From contig NZ_AEWH01000012.1 of assembly GCF_000190475.1 (NCBI RefSeq), positions 62,001-126,000 of the forward strand: a stretch of DNA of 64,000 bases. The letters are read 5' to 3'. Of this stretch, positions 25,597 through 34,948 are shown one piece after another; position 1 is the stretch's first letter, and every line of letters starts with the position of its first letter. Below the pieces are notes generated by a model. The model did no database searches. It saw nothing but the letters and a program-made list of their open reading frames with translations, and was not told the DNA's origin. The translations under genes and the position numbers were made by a program. Source of the stretch: Ornithinibacillus scapharcae TW25. GTDB lineage: Bacteria; Bacillota; Bacilli; Bacillales; Amphibacillaceae.

Positions 25597-26004
25597 CTAG
25601 CTTGTTCCTTTTCGTTTGTTTTCTTCGCTTTTAAACATATAACGTATTCCTTTTCCCGCCAGTGGTTCATCTACATACCTAGGTATCACATGAAAATGGG
25701 CATGAAAAATATGCTGTCCACCAACCTCTCCACAATTCCAACCGAGGTTATAGCCTTGCGGGTGGTATTTTTCATCTAAAAATGCTTTTACATCGCGAAG
25801 AAGTGAATAGGTTGCATTCCACTCTTCTAACGTTAGATCAAAAGCAGTTTCACGATGCTCCTTTGGCACAATTAAGCCTGCCCCTTCAAGTTGGCTCCCT
25901 TTGACTTTGGACTGATCGAGCTGTAAAAACATACAGTACTCATTACTAAGCATGATATTCTGTTCAGGTATTAACTCTAAATTACATAATTCACAATTAT
26001 TCAC
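25597..26004 (-). CDS. HIT family protein
   Basis: A 135-residue histidine triad protein. The catalytic HxHxHxx motif is HIFHAHFHVIPRY near the C-terminus, and an N-terminal C-x2-C pair (CELCNL) suggests the zinc-bearing subset of the family. It acts as a nucleotide hydrolase or transferase on AMP-linked small molecules. AAGAGGGATTTCAAGTG lies before the ATG. It is followed by a DinB-like gene in opposite order on the same strand, 42 bp away, possibly co-transcribed. Confidence 0.85.
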   Translation of the reverse strand: MNNCELCNLELIPEQNIMLSNEYCMFLQLDQSKVKGSQLEGAGLIVPKEHRETAFDLTLEEWNATYSLLRDVKAFLDEKYHPQGYNLGWNCGEVGGQHIFHAHFHVIPRYVDEPLAGKGIRYMFKSEENKRKGTS

Positions 26005-26046
26005 TTGAAATCCCTCTTCTCCACCTGCACAATGCCATATTTAAAC

Positions 26047-26586
26047 CTAGTTTTCTTTTTGCTCATCAAGCATTGATTTTAGGTATTCTTGTGACTTCCC
26101 TTTTGGAATACTTAGATTTGTCCATTGACTATCTTTTATTTGTTTTCCTATATAGACCATCTGCCCAATGTGATAGGCTGCATGAGCTAGTTGTCTTTCA
26201 ATGGCATCTATGACATTATGTGCTTCTCCTCTAATATATACTGTCTTTAAGAGGTCGTCAGGATGTAAAGAATGTAACGTATCTAATGCAATTTTCCAGC
26301 CTTTATCCCAAATGGCCAAGGTCTCTGATTTCGATAGTTTATCATCGATAAATTCTCCATCACGATTTCGATCTTCTTTTTCCCCATCTGTTGTTAAAAA
26401 GTCAGTCCATCGCGACACTAGGTTACCACCCATGTGTTTCATAATGACAGCAATACTATTGGATTCATTGTTATACTTCCAGTGCAGCTCTGCTTCTGAT
26501 AATTGCGCGATCGTTTTATCACCTAGTACTTTTATTCCTTTAAATCGTTCAATCACTACTTTTAAATATTGATTTTCGATATTCAT
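26047..26586 (-). CDS. DinB-like four-helix protein (DUF1572)
   Basis: A 179-residue soluble protein with the DinB/YfiT four-helix layout: a metal-site histidine in MKHMGGN and a second site in LAHAAYHIGQMVYIGK, the H-x3-H pattern seen in this superfamily. It matches DUF1572 by the conserved KYNNESNSIAVIMKH region. Bacillithiol-linked or DNA-damage roles are known for relatives, but no reaction can be assigned here. AGGAGGGGTCCTAT stands before the ATG. The HIT gene follows. Confidence 0.8.
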   Translation of the reverse strand: MNIENQYLKVVIERFKGIKVLGDKTIAQLSEAELHWKYNNESNSIAVIMKHMGGNLVSRWTDFLTTDGEKEDRNRDGEFIDDKLSKSETLAIWDKGWKIALDTLHSLHPDDLLKTVYIRGEAHNVIDAIERQLAHAAYHIGQMVYIGKQIKDSQWTNLSIPKGKSQEYLKSMLDEQKEN

Positions 26587-26715
26587 ATAGGACCCCTCCT
26601 AGGCTTTTGGTATGTAGGTAATGGTATTGACCCAACCTCTATCTTACACGAACATTTTATATCATCATTTTATCATAAACTAAGCATATTTTCTTAATTG
26701 TCTTACAACAAAAAA

Positions 26716-26747
26716 GACCTCTACTCAAAATTTTAAGAGTAAAGGTC
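26716..26747 (-). terminator. terminator after the chromate-transporter pair
   Basis: GACCTCTACTC pairs with GAGTAAAGGTC with one mismatch; on the minus strand it is followed by TTTTTTG. Confidence 0.8.
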
Positions 26748-26757
26748 ATGTATTTAG

Positions 26758-27288
26758 TTATAACAACAAACCACCATAAACAAAGGCACCGAGTATGACA
26801 AATGCTGGGTGAACTTTCCTTCGTTCTATTAATAGATAACTACCGACTCCTAATACTATCGTATGGATAATCCCTATTCCTTCATATGATTCAAAGAAAA
26901 ACCTCCATGCCATGAGTCCTAAGAGAATGGCTATTACCGGACGAATAAATAATGTGATTCGTTTTACTTTTGGTGAATCTTTGTACTTATACAATAAACC
27001 TAATAAAGCGATCATAATGATGAGGGAAGGAGCCACGGTTGCGAAAACACCAATAACAGCTCCAAGTACTCCTCCGACCTCATATCCAATATAGCCTGCC
27101 ATTTTCGTTGCAATTGGTCCTGGAAGTGAATTAGCTACCGCTAATACTTCACTAAATTCTTGTACGGTCATCCAACCATATCTACCAACAACTTCATTTT
27201 CAACTAGCGGTATGGAAGCTGGACCACCACCATAGCCCAATATCCCAGGAATGAAAAAGGCAAGGAAAATCTCCCAATATGTCATCAT
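26758..27288 (-). CDS. ywrA: chromate transporter, half-size (YwrA-like)
   Basis: A 176-residue half-size CHR-family protein, five or six helices. It contains GYGGGPASIPLVENEVV and NSLPGPIATKMAGYIGY, the two signature motifs of the family. Full-size ChrA has two such domains fused; here they are two genes that overlap by one base and together make one exporter, as in Bacillus YwrA/YwrB. The natural substrate of the Bacillus pair is not known to be chromate. It is last in the run with the gamma-glutamyltransferase gene upstream. Confidence 0.85.
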   Translation of the reverse strand: MMTYWEIFLAFFIPGILGYGGGPASIPLVENEVVGRYGWMTVQEFSEVLAVANSLPGPIATKMAGYIGYEVGGVLGAVIGVFATVAPSLIIMIALLGLLYKYKDSPKVKRITLFIRPVIAILLGLMAWRFFFESYEGIGIIHTIVLGVGSYLLIERRKVHPAFVILGAFVYGGLLL

Positions 27289-27848
27289 CAGGCTTTCACT
27301 CCTTTATCACGTTGTTTGTCTCGAATTAGTAAGGCAAACGTGATTAGGATAGCAATGATAATTCCCGGATGCACACCTAGTAGTTGCATAATGATAAATA
27401 CAGCAAGCGTCATAATCACTGTAGGGATCCAACCCATTCCTTCTCTTGCCTTGTCAAAGAACTGCCAAGTCAATGTAGCCATCATCATTCCCACAACTGG
27501 AATGACGGCTGCGGTCATTCCTTTTACCCAATCAATATCCTTAAATGAAGAAAGGGTTGATAGTAAAATAATTAATAATAAAATGGTCGGAAGCACGGTT
27601 GCTATAACGGCATTTAGCATCCCTACCACACCTGCCACTCGGTAGCCAATATAGCCTGCGAGCTTTGTTGCGATTGGTCCTGGGAGGGTGTTTGCTAAGG
27701 CAAGCATGTCACCGAAGTCTTCGTCCTTCATCCACTTATATGTTTCGACGACTTCTTTATGAATAAGTGGAATGGAGGCTGGACCACCACCATACCCCAG
27801 AATTCCCACTCGAAAAAAAGCTAAAAATAAATGCCACTGTGTTTTCAT
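27288..27848 (-). CDS. ywrB: chromate transporter, half-size (YwrB-like)
   Basis: A 186-residue CHR-family partner of the gene at 26758, with GYGGGPASIPLIHKEVV and NTLPGPIATKLAGYIGY. Its own stop overlaps the partner's start by one base, so the two are coupled. It follows the YwrD-like gene by 30 bp. In B. subtilis the same set ywrA, ywrB, ywrC and ywrD is clustered; the order here is ywrC (divergent), ywrD, ywrB, ywrA. Confidence 0.85.
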   Translation of the reverse strand: MKTQWHLFLAFFRVGILGYGGGPASIPLIHKEVVETYKWMKDEDFGDMLALANTLPGPIATKLAGYIGYRVAGVVGMLNAVIATVLPTILLLIILLSTLSSFKDIDWVKGMTAAVIPVVGMMMATLTWQFFDKAREGMGWIPTVIMTLAVFIIMQLLGVHPGIIIAILITFALLIRDKQRDKGVKA

Positions 27849-27878
27849 TACTCGAACTTCACCTTTCTGTTAGTTGTA

Positions 27879-29492
27879 TTACCAAGCTGCTACGGAACCG
27901 TCCGTTCGTGATTCTGTTCCTCCAACTAACACGCCAGTTTCGGGGTCACGCCATATAATTTGACCCCTTCCAAAGCTATTTGGTTCCAATGCTATCTTAA
28001 TATGATGCCCTTTTTCCGCTAAACCTTGTGCAAGATGATGCGGAAAACGATTTTCTACCTCAATCATTTTTTCCTTCATCCATTGCCAACGAGGAGCATC
28101 TAATGCAGATTGGGGATTCAATCCAAAATCAACTGTATTCATTACCACTTGAACATGCCCTTGAGGTTGCATAAACCCACCCATTACTCCAAATGGACCA
28201 ACAGGCTGGTCGCCTTTCGTCATAAAGCCCGGAATAATGGTATGATAGGTACGTTTTCCTCCTGCTAACGCGTTCACATGTTCAGGGTCCATCGAGAAGT
28301 TATGTCCTCTGTTTTGTAAAGCAATTCCTGTATCAGGTATTACAACACCGGAACCGAATCCCATATAGTTACTCTGTATATAAGAAATCATATTTCCTTC
28401 TCCATCCGCTGCAGCGAGATATACTGTACCACTTAATGAAGGGTCACCCGCTTCTGGAAGTAATGCCTCTTCCCCAATTAGGTTTCTACGTTTTTCACCA
28501 TATGCATCACTAAGTAATTGCTCGGAGCTAACCTTCATATGACCTTCGTCTGTTACATATTTCTCGGCATCTGCAAATGCTAATTTTATGGCTTCTATCT
28601 GTTTGTGATAGGTATCAACACTTTCTTTCTCAGGAAATTCAAAGCCCTTCAATATATTCAAAGCCTGTAAAGCGATAATACCTTGACCATTTGGTGGAAT
28701 TTCCCACACATCATAGCCACGGTAGTTAACATTAATTGGCTTAACCCACTCCACTTGGAATTCTGCTAAGTCTTCTTTCGTTAGATAGCCACCAGTTTCT
28801 TTCGCATACTGCACTATTTTTTCAGCCAATTCGCCTTGATAAAAGGATTTTGAATTAGTTTTTCCAATGGAACGAAGCGTTTCTGCATGACCTTTGGAAG
28901 ACCAAATTTCACCTACTTTTGGTGCACGATTATTTGGTGCAAATGTATCAAACCAAGGTTTAAATACCTTATCCGTTAGTTTTGTTTTATAGCTTTTGTA
29001 AGCGTAATTCCAGTACTTACCTAGAGTTGGCGATACTGGATATCCTTCCTCTGCATACTTAATGGCCGGTTCCAACACTTCTTCAAGTGGTTGCTTTCCG
29101 AATTTCTTCGATAGTTCTGCCCATGCCCCTGGAACACCTGGTACAGTCACTGGGATCCAACCATGGGTTGGTATTTCTTCGTATCCTGCTTCCTTAATGG
29201 CATCAATGGAGATATTATTTGGTGCTTTACCACTAGCATTCAACCCGTGTAACTCTCCTTTTGTCCATACTAAGGCAAAAGCATCTCCACCAATTCCGTT
29301 TGATGTTGGTTCCACAACTGTTAAACAGGCAGCTGTTGCAATGGCAGCATCAATTGCATTTCCACCTTTTTTCAATATTTCTAAACCTGCTTGTGCAGCA
29401 AGTGGTTGTGATGTTGCAACCATTCCTCTTTTCCCGTATGTAGAATGTCTTGTATTCGCATATGGATATGACTGATGATTAAATGAAAGCAT
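27879..29492 (-). CDS. ywrD: gamma-glutamyltranspeptidase-like hydrolase (YwrD)
   Basis: A 537-residue GGT-family Ntn hydrolase. The likely nucleophile is the threonine of PSLSGTVYLAAADGEGN, where self-cleavage should split large and small subunits. The small subunit has GGKRTYHTIIPGF and the GVMGGFMQPQGH binding loop. The frame opens at 29522 but GGGGGG lies eight bases before ATG 29492. There is no signal peptide, so unlike classical secreted Ggt it should be cytoplasmic. Context with the CHR pair and the Lrp regulator matches the B. subtilis ywr cluster. Confidence 0.88.
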   Translation of the reverse strand: MLSFNHQSYPYANTRHSTYGKRGMVATSQPLAAQAGLEILKKGGNAIDAAIATAACLTVVEPTSNGIGGDAFALVWTKGELHGLNASGKAPNNISIDAIKEAGYEEIPTHGWIPVTVPGVPGAWAELSKKFGKQPLEEVLEPAIKYAEEGYPVSPTLGKYWNYAYKSYKTKLTDKVFKPWFDTFAPNNRAPKVGEIWSSKGHAETLRSIGKTNSKSFYQGELAEKIVQYAKETGGYLTKEDLAEFQVEWVKPINVNYRGYDVWEIPPNGQGIIALQALNILKGFEFPEKESVDTYHKQIEAIKLAFADAEKYVTDEGHMKVSSEQLLSDAYGEKRRNLIGEEALLPEAGDPSLSGTVYLAAADGEGNMISYIQSNYMGFGSGVVIPDTGIALQNRGHNFSMDPEHVNALAGGKRTYHTIIPGFMTKGDQPVGPFGVMGGFMQPQGHVQVVMNTVDFGLNPQSALDAPRWQWMKEKMIEVENRFPHHLAQGLAEKGHHIKIALEPNSFGRGQIIWRDPETGVLVGGTESRTDGSVAAW

Positions 29493-29697
29493 CTTATATT
29501 CCCCCCTAGTCAGTCTTTTCAAAATTTATTTCATCATACGAAATATCTAGTTATCTGTCAATCAATGAAATTACATAAATAAAGCAGTTTACTCTTATTA
29601 CTTAACTATTAGTTTTATTTGCTATCGTTTACTTTCATTTTGTTTGATTTTCTTTTATAATTAATAAACACAAAGTAATCATAGGAGCTGGTTTCAA

Positions 29698-30147
29698 GTG
29701 AAATATGATGATGTTGATAAGCGATTATTAGAGCTATTGTCTGAGGATGGACGTATTTCTTATGTAGAGCTAGCCGAAAAGGTTGGCCTATCAAGAGTTG
29801 CTGTAAAAGATCGAATTCAAGCTATGAAGGACAAGGGTATTATTGAGAAGTTTTCTGTTGTAATCAATTCAGAAAAGATGGGCAAAAAGGTTTCTGCATT
29901 CTTTGAAGTTGATGTAGAGCCAAGACGGTTACAGACTGTTGCGCAAAATTTAGCAGACAATCCAAACGTAGCTAGTATCTATCAAATGACAGGACCAAGT
30001 ACATTACATATGCATGTGTTAGTGGAGGATTTCCAAAAGCTAGAAACCTTTATTAATGAACAGCTTTATTCAGTAGAAGGTATTACGCGAGTGGAAAGCT
30101 CCGTTATTTTGAAGCGATTTAAGAGTCGGACAGGCTATAAGTTGTAG
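29698..30147 (+). CDS. ywrC: Lrp/AsnC family regulator (YwrC)
   Basis: A 149-residue Lrp/AsnC protein with an N-terminal helix-turn-helix (DKRLLELLSEDGRISYVELAEKV...SRVAVKDRI) and a C-terminal RAM ligand domain ending RFKSRTGYKL. The frame starts at GTG 29698 with AGGAG ten bases upstream. It is divergent from ywrD, and the shared 205-bp intergenic region should hold both promoters and its operators, so it probably controls ywrD-ywrB-ywrA in response to an amino acid. Confidence 0.88.
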   Translation: MKYDDVDKRLLELLSEDGRISYVELAEKVGLSRVAVKDRIQAMKDKGIIEKFSVVINSEKMGKKVSAFFEVDVEPRRLQTVAQNLADNPNVASIYQMTGPSTLHMHVLVEDFQKLETFINEQLYSVEGITRVESSVILKRFKSRTGYKL

Positions 30148-30187
30148 AATAATGGTGTGGTATGGATAAATGGTTCTACAGAGAAGG

Positions 30188-30385
30188 TCGAATGCTGTGC
30201 CAGAGTGTACTCGAAGCGCTCGACTTGTATGAAAAGTAACGCTAGTGTCAGTTCATCTTACGCCAACTTAATTCTTTCTCGCACGAGTATCATATGGTCG
30301 CGTGAGTTTAATAATACTCTCGCGACTATTGGGGATTCCACGTGAAATCTGATGAGTTTCGCGCAACTTCTTCTTTTCGTTACTT
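30188..30385. repeat. intergenic periodic array A (about 20-nt period)
   Basis: A gene-free 350-bp gap. Short CG-rich cores (ACGC, CGCGTGAG, CTCGCGAC, CACGTG, TTCGCGCAAC) recur near 30240, 30260, 30280, 30300, 30320, 30340, 30360 and 30378, almost exactly 20 bases apart, while the sequence between them varies. No open frame or stem with a T tract was seen. The same layout occurs at 34949-35100 and, with altered cores, at 47465-47650. Confidence 0.6.
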
Positions 30386-30502
30386 CACAGGAATACCACT
30401 CTCCCAAACATCTATCTAACTATAAAATTATAATTATCAAGATTAGGACATATTCTTTCGTGATATAATAGTAGTATGATGATGTGAAAAGAGGAGTCCT
30501 AT

Positions 30503-31783
30503 ATGTACTGTCATTCTTGTGGAGGAGAAAGACGGCCAAACTCAATTTATTGTCCTCATTGTGGGACAAAACAAAAAAATAATACAAAACTAAGCCCGTT
30601 CACAGTAGTGTTCTTATCATTACTTTTGGTTGGGACAATTGTGGGTAGTATTTTAATAGTGGTTAATTTTTACTCCGATGTTTCTAATATGCTGGCTTCT
30701 GACACCGAAACAAACGAACTAAAAGAAGAACCAGAAGTCCTAGAAACGACCTCTCCTGTTCTAGAAAAACAAAACCTACAAGAAGAACAAAAACAAGAAT
30801 TAACGGAAATTATTGCGACAGCACAGGAAACAGTCTATACAGTTTTCACTCCATTCAGTCAGGGTTCTGGGTTCCTATATAATAAAAATGGTGCTGTTGT
30901 GACGAATGCACATGTCGTGGAAGGTGCAACTGAGGTTTCTATTAAAACCATTAGTGGAGTGGAATACCCTGGAACAGTGATTGGATACTCTAATGAAACG
31001 GATATTGCTGTAGTCCAGGTACCAGACCTTATTGGAAAAGAACCTTTCCCCTTAGAACTCTCAGACTCTACTAAAATAGGCGAAGAGATTATAGCACTAG
31101 GTAGTCCACTCGGACTCGAAAATACTGCCACGATGGGATACGTCACAGGAAAAAACCGTAACTTTGTGATTGATCCTTATGTTTATGAAAACTTGTATCA
31201 AATTTCTGCACCTATTTCTCCAGGAAGTAGCGGTGGTCCTTTAATATCCAAAACTTCCGAGAAAATTATCGCGATTAATTCTGCTGAAAGTATAGAAGAC
31301 GCTTCAATCGGCTTTAGCATACCGTTATATACCGTTCATTCTCTTATTGATTCCTGGATTAATCAACCAATGAATGAAGAAGAGATTCTCGCATTATTTT
31401 CGAATACTACTGATATTTCAGGCGAAGGATACTTTGATGGTGGGGAATATGCAGAGGATGAAGATTATTATAACTACTGGGAATATGGCTATGAAGATTT
31501 TTGGTCGGAATTCGGTGACGCCTTATGGGAATATATGGCGGAAGATTCTTATTATGAGCAATGGTACAGTGAGGAGAATGGAAATTCCTACGAGAACCAT
31601 GATTCCAATGCAGATAATAATATATATTTTGATGAGGAAACAGGAGAATGGAGCTATTATGATGAAGCAACAGACCGTTGGTTCTATTATGATGATGATT
31701 TAGACGCCTGGACCTTCTTCAATGAACTAGATGGTTTATGGTATTATTTTGATGAGAACTCAGAGGAATTCTTACCTTATTAA
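30503..31783 (+). CDS. membrane-anchored trypsin-like protease with zinc ribbon and aromatic repeats
   Basis: A 426-residue protein. Residues 3-20 form a zinc ribbon (CHSCGG...CPHCG), 33-58 a transmembrane helix, 105-285 a trypsin-like domain with the triad H137 (TNAHVVEG), D167 (NETDIAVV) and S243 (GSSGGPL). The domain is HtrA-like but no PDZ follows. Instead the C-terminus is acidic and aromatic: five 10-residue repeats (377-426) with Trp at positions 383, 393, 403 and 413. The cytoplasmic ribbon, one helix and extracellular protease fit a stress or cell-surface role (inference). AGAGGAGTCCTAT precedes the ATG and a shared terminator follows. Confidence 0.82.
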   Translation: MYCHSCGGERRPNSIYCPHCGTKQKNNTKLSPFTVVFLSLLLVGTIVGSILIVVNFYSDVSNMLASDTETNELKEEPEVLETTSPVLEKQNLQEEQKQELTEIIATAQETVYTVFTPFSQGSGFLYNKNGAVVTNAHVVEGATEVSIKTISGVEYPGTVIGYSNETDIAVVQVPDLIGKEPFPLELSDSTKIGEEIIALGSPLGLENTATMGYVTGKNRNFVIDPYVYENLYQISAPISPGSSGGPLISKTSEKIIAINSAESIEDASIGFSIPLYTVHSLIDSWINQPMNEEEILALFSNTTDISGEGYFDGGEYAEDEDYYNYWEYGYEDFWSEFGDALWEYMAEDSYYEQWYSEENGNSYENHDSNADNNIYFDEETGEWSYYDEATDRWFYYDDDLDAWTFFNELDGLWYYFDENSEEFLPY

Positions 31784-31826
31784 TCTTGTGCTAGTAGCTC
31801 GATACAAGAATTATAAATAATGAAAC

Positions 31827-31864
31827 AAAAGCCCGAACTATTGATAAAATGAGTTCGGGCTTTT
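31827..31864. terminator. bidirectional terminator between protease and asnO
   Basis: AAAAGCCCGAACT (31827-31839) pairs with AGTTCGGGCTTTT (31852-31864), 13 pairs, between convergent genes. Confidence 0.9.
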
Positions 31865-31880
31865 GTTTATAGAATTTGTA

Positions 31881-33725
31881 TTAATTTTGCACCTTAATAT
31901 CATATGTCTCTAACCAATAATTAATTTGACAAAGATGCGCGATTAGTTGCGGGCCTTTCATGAGCTGACCATACCAAGGTTCTCTCAGTTCATTCCCCTT
32001 ACTTTCCACAATTGCTTGCACTTTATCTCTTGATAAAAACTCAAATAGTGGTGCATTCCTATCAGCTAAAATTTCCCTCATCCAGCTGATAACATGATTC
32101 GTATATTCCGGCTGAAACGTTTTCGGATAAGGACTCTTCTTACGGTACAGAATTTCATCTGGTAAAATTCCTTCCAAAGCTTTTCTAAGAATTCCCTTTT
32201 CTCGCCCACCGTACATTTTCATTTCCCAAGGAATATTCCATACATATTCTACTAGATGATGATCTGCAAATGGAACACGAACCTCAAGACTTGCTCCCAT
32301 ACTCATACGGTCCTTCCGGTCAAGAAGCTGTTGCATAAACCAGTGCATATTTAAATAAAATAACTCTCTTCTTCTTGCATCCTCTTTACTTTCTCCCTCA
32401 AGTAATGGAGTTTCGGCAATTGTATCCTCGTATCGTCCTTGAACATATGTCTTTAAATCTAGTCTTTTCTGCCATTCTGGTCGTAATAAGTCTATCCTTG
32501 ATTCAAGAGATCGCACCCATGGAAATGTATTAACAGAGGCTTCAGGGTCGTGAAACCATGGATATCCGCCAAAAATTTCATCAGCACATTCTCCTGATAA
32601 ACTTACTGTCGTATGTTGTTTTACCTGTTTACAAAACCATAATAAGGATGAATCAATATCTGCCATACCTGGTTGGTCACGTAAAATAACCGCCTCTTTA
32701 AGGTAATGTGCTAGTTCATCTCCAGTGATAATTTCGTCATGGTGATTAGTGTTGAATGCCTCGACCATCTTATCAATAAAAGGTTTATCATTGGATGGCT
32801 GAAATTTACTCACCTTAAAATGTTGGTCATTACCCTCATAATCAATCGAGAATGTGGTAAGAGCTCCTCTTCCCTCACGCTTGAAATATTCTGATGCAAT
32901 AGCGGTAATCGCGCTAGAATCCACTCCACCTGATAGAAAAGTGGATACCGGAACATCTGCAACTAATTGTCGTTCAACCGCGTTCACAAATAATGTACGA
33001 ACCTTTTCTATCGTTTCTTCCACGGAGTCCTTATGTTCTTTACTTTCCACATTCCAATATCGCCATATGTGTAATCCGTCTTTTGAAAAACGTAATGAAT
33101 GCCCCGGTCGTAACTCATGGATATTCTTAAATATTCCATGTCCTGGCGTTCTGGAAGGTCCAAGCCCGAATATTTCTGCTAACCCTTCATTATCTACTTC
33201 CGCTTCCACATTATCATGTGCTAATATTGCTTTTATTTCAGAGCCAAATAGAAACATTGCCGCATTTTCTAAATAAAATAATGGCTTAACCCCTAGGCGG
33301 TCTCTGGACATAAAGAGCTGCTGTCGAGCATCATCCCAGATTCCGAAAGCATATATGCCGTTTAAATAATCTATACAATTTTCTTTCCATTCGATATAGG
33401 AGGTTAGAAGCACCTCTGTATCGGAGGAAGTCTTAAATACGTGTCCTCTTTGCATTAATTCCTTTCTCAATTCTGCTGTATTATATAGTTCTCCATTATA
33501 GACAATGGTATAGACACTTCCATTCGCTTTCTTTTGCATGGGCTGTTTGCCACCCTCAAGGTCAACAACAGCCAAACGTTTATGACCAAATCCTACAAAC
33601 GTATCAAACCAAAGATTCGTATCATCTGGTCCTCTTAATGATAAGGTCTCTGTCATCGTTTGAAGCGTTTCTCTTTCCTCACGGACAAACTTATTCCAAT
33701 TCACAATACCGGTTATTCCACACAT
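31881..33725 (-). CDS. asnO: asparagine synthetase (glutamine-hydrolysing), AsnO-like
   Basis: A 614-residue class II amidotransferase-synthetase, the same length as B. subtilis AsnO (YisO). Cys-2 is the glutaminase nucleophile (MCGITGIVNW); the synthetase P-loop is SGGVDSS in VSTFLSGGVDSSAIT. It transfers ammonia from glutamine to aspartate with ATP. In B. subtilis asnO is sporulation-linked. The paralogue at 43390 is the AsnB type. AAGGAAAAAATGCG gives the ribosome binding site. A convergent terminator is shared with the protease gene. Confidence 0.88.
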   Translation of the reverse strand: MCGITGIVNWNKFVREERETLQTMTETLSLRGPDDTNLWFDTFVGFGHKRLAVVDLEGGKQPMQKKANGSVYTIVYNGELYNTAELRKELMQRGHVFKTSSDTEVLLTSYIEWKENCIDYLNGIYAFGIWDDARQQLFMSRDRLGVKPLFYLENAAMFLFGSEIKAILAHDNVEAEVDNEGLAEIFGLGPSRTPGHGIFKNIHELRPGHSLRFSKDGLHIWRYWNVESKEHKDSVEETIEKVRTLFVNAVERQLVADVPVSTFLSGGVDSSAITAIASEYFKREGRGALTTFSIDYEGNDQHFKVSKFQPSNDKPFIDKMVEAFNTNHHDEIITGDELAHYLKEAVILRDQPGMADIDSSLLWFCKQVKQHTTVSLSGECADEIFGGYPWFHDPEASVNTFPWVRSLESRIDLLRPEWQKRLDLKTYVQGRYEDTIAETPLLEGESKEDARRRELFYLNMHWFMQQLLDRKDRMSMGASLEVRVPFADHHLVEYVWNIPWEMKMYGGREKGILRKALEGILPDEILYRKKSPYPKTFQPEYTNHVISWMREILADRNAPLFEFLSRDKVQAIVESKGNELREPWYGQLMKGPQLIAHLCQINYWLETYDIKVQN

Positions 33726-33904
33726 CGCATTTTTTCCTTTCTACAATAGTTTGTGTAAAGTAATTGCACCGGTATTCCCCCTGCTAATTCCAGGAAAAAT
33801 AGGCTACATATCATTATATGCAACTACTAAGAAGGACAACACAGGTAACGTAATAGTATATGATTGGAAAAAATGAATATGTAAATAGTGTCCAATAAGA
33901 GGTA

Positions 33905-34861
33905 TTACGAAGTGCTTATTTTTCGTATATATCGAAGGAAATTTTGACTGGCAAAGCCTTTTACTTCTTTTTCTTTAAAATGTTTTAGGAGTTCATTTAT
34001 TAGGTTTTGATACATTGATGCATTCTCCAAACCAGTTACAAAATAGCCCATTCCATCAAAATCGGATCCAAACCCAATATGGTGGACTCCCCCAATGCCA
34101 CAAAGATAATCAATATGCTTGATTAAGTCCGTAATTGTCGCATGATTTTTGTCGTGGTTAATAAACGGTGGATAGAACACCACATGTACCATTGCTTCTT
34201 TTTCAAACATTACTCTTAATTGTTCATCACTAAGGTTGCGAGGATGACTGCACAATGCAAATGTGTTGGAATGACTGGCAATTGGATATTTAGCCACCTC
34301 CATTACATCCCAAAATGCTTTTATGGATAAATGAGATACATCCGTTAATACACCTTGTATATTGTTTAAGCCCACTACTTCGTGTCCAAAGGATGTTAAT
34401 CCAGCTCCTCGCGGTTCTTCTATACCATCTGCACATAAATTGGCATTGTTCCATGTTAACCCTATTGACAGGACCCCTAGCTGATAAAGAAGACGAAGCT
34501 TCATGAAATCATTGCCAAATGCATCTGCTCCCTCAAGTGTAAGAACAGCGCCAATTTCACCCTCTTGCAAATCGTTTAGATCACTCCATTGTTTGATATG
34601 TCTCATCTCTGGATTTCCCGCAAGAATCTCCTGATAAAAAATATCAATTTGTTCCAGTGCATGCTGCCACTTCTCATTTGATGGTACATCTGGCATGATA
34701 AATATAGCGAAGAATTGTACTTGTATATTCCCTTTCTTTAGATATTCGAGGTTTGTATTAAGTTCTGGTGAATCCTTAAATCGAAGGGGAAATTTGCTAG
34801 AATTCCTTCTAGATTGTTGCAACTTATATAGTGCGTCACAATGTGTATCGATAATTCTCAT
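33905..34861 (-). CDS. membrane dipeptidase-like peptidase (M19)
   Basis: A 318-residue amidohydrolase-fold enzyme. It opens MRIIDTHCDALYKL, giving the first HxD metal ligands, and has LTLEGADAFG, the histidine pair in VLTDVSHLSIKAFWD and SHSN, and GFGSDFDGM near the C-terminus. These match bacterial M19 dipeptidases (renal dipeptidase type) that cut dipeptides with loose specificity. It is cytoplasmic; no signal peptide is seen. GAAAGGAAAGTTCCT precedes the ATG. It is a single minus-strand gene. Confidence 0.88.
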   Translation of the reverse strand: MRIIDTHCDALYKLQQSRRNSSKFPLRFKDSPELNTNLEYLKKGNIQVQFFAIFIMPDVPSNEKWQHALEQIDIFYQEILAGNPEMRHIKQWSDLNDLQEGEIGAVLTLEGADAFGNDFMKLRLLYQLGVLSIGLTWNNANLCADGIEEPRGAGLTSFGHEVVGLNNIQGVLTDVSHLSIKAFWDVMEVAKYPIASHSNTFALCSHPRNLSDEQLRVMFEKEAMVHVVFYPPFINHDKNHATITDLIKHIDYLCGIGGVHHIGFGSDFDGMGYFVTGLENASMYQNLINELLKHFKEKEVKGFASQNFLRYIRKISTS

Positions 34862-34948
34862 AGGAACTTTCCTTTCTTGGATTGGGATGAGTGGCTGTTA
34901 TGGTATGTCGTGGGGAATTGATACTTGCCATGAGAGAGAACTACTCTT

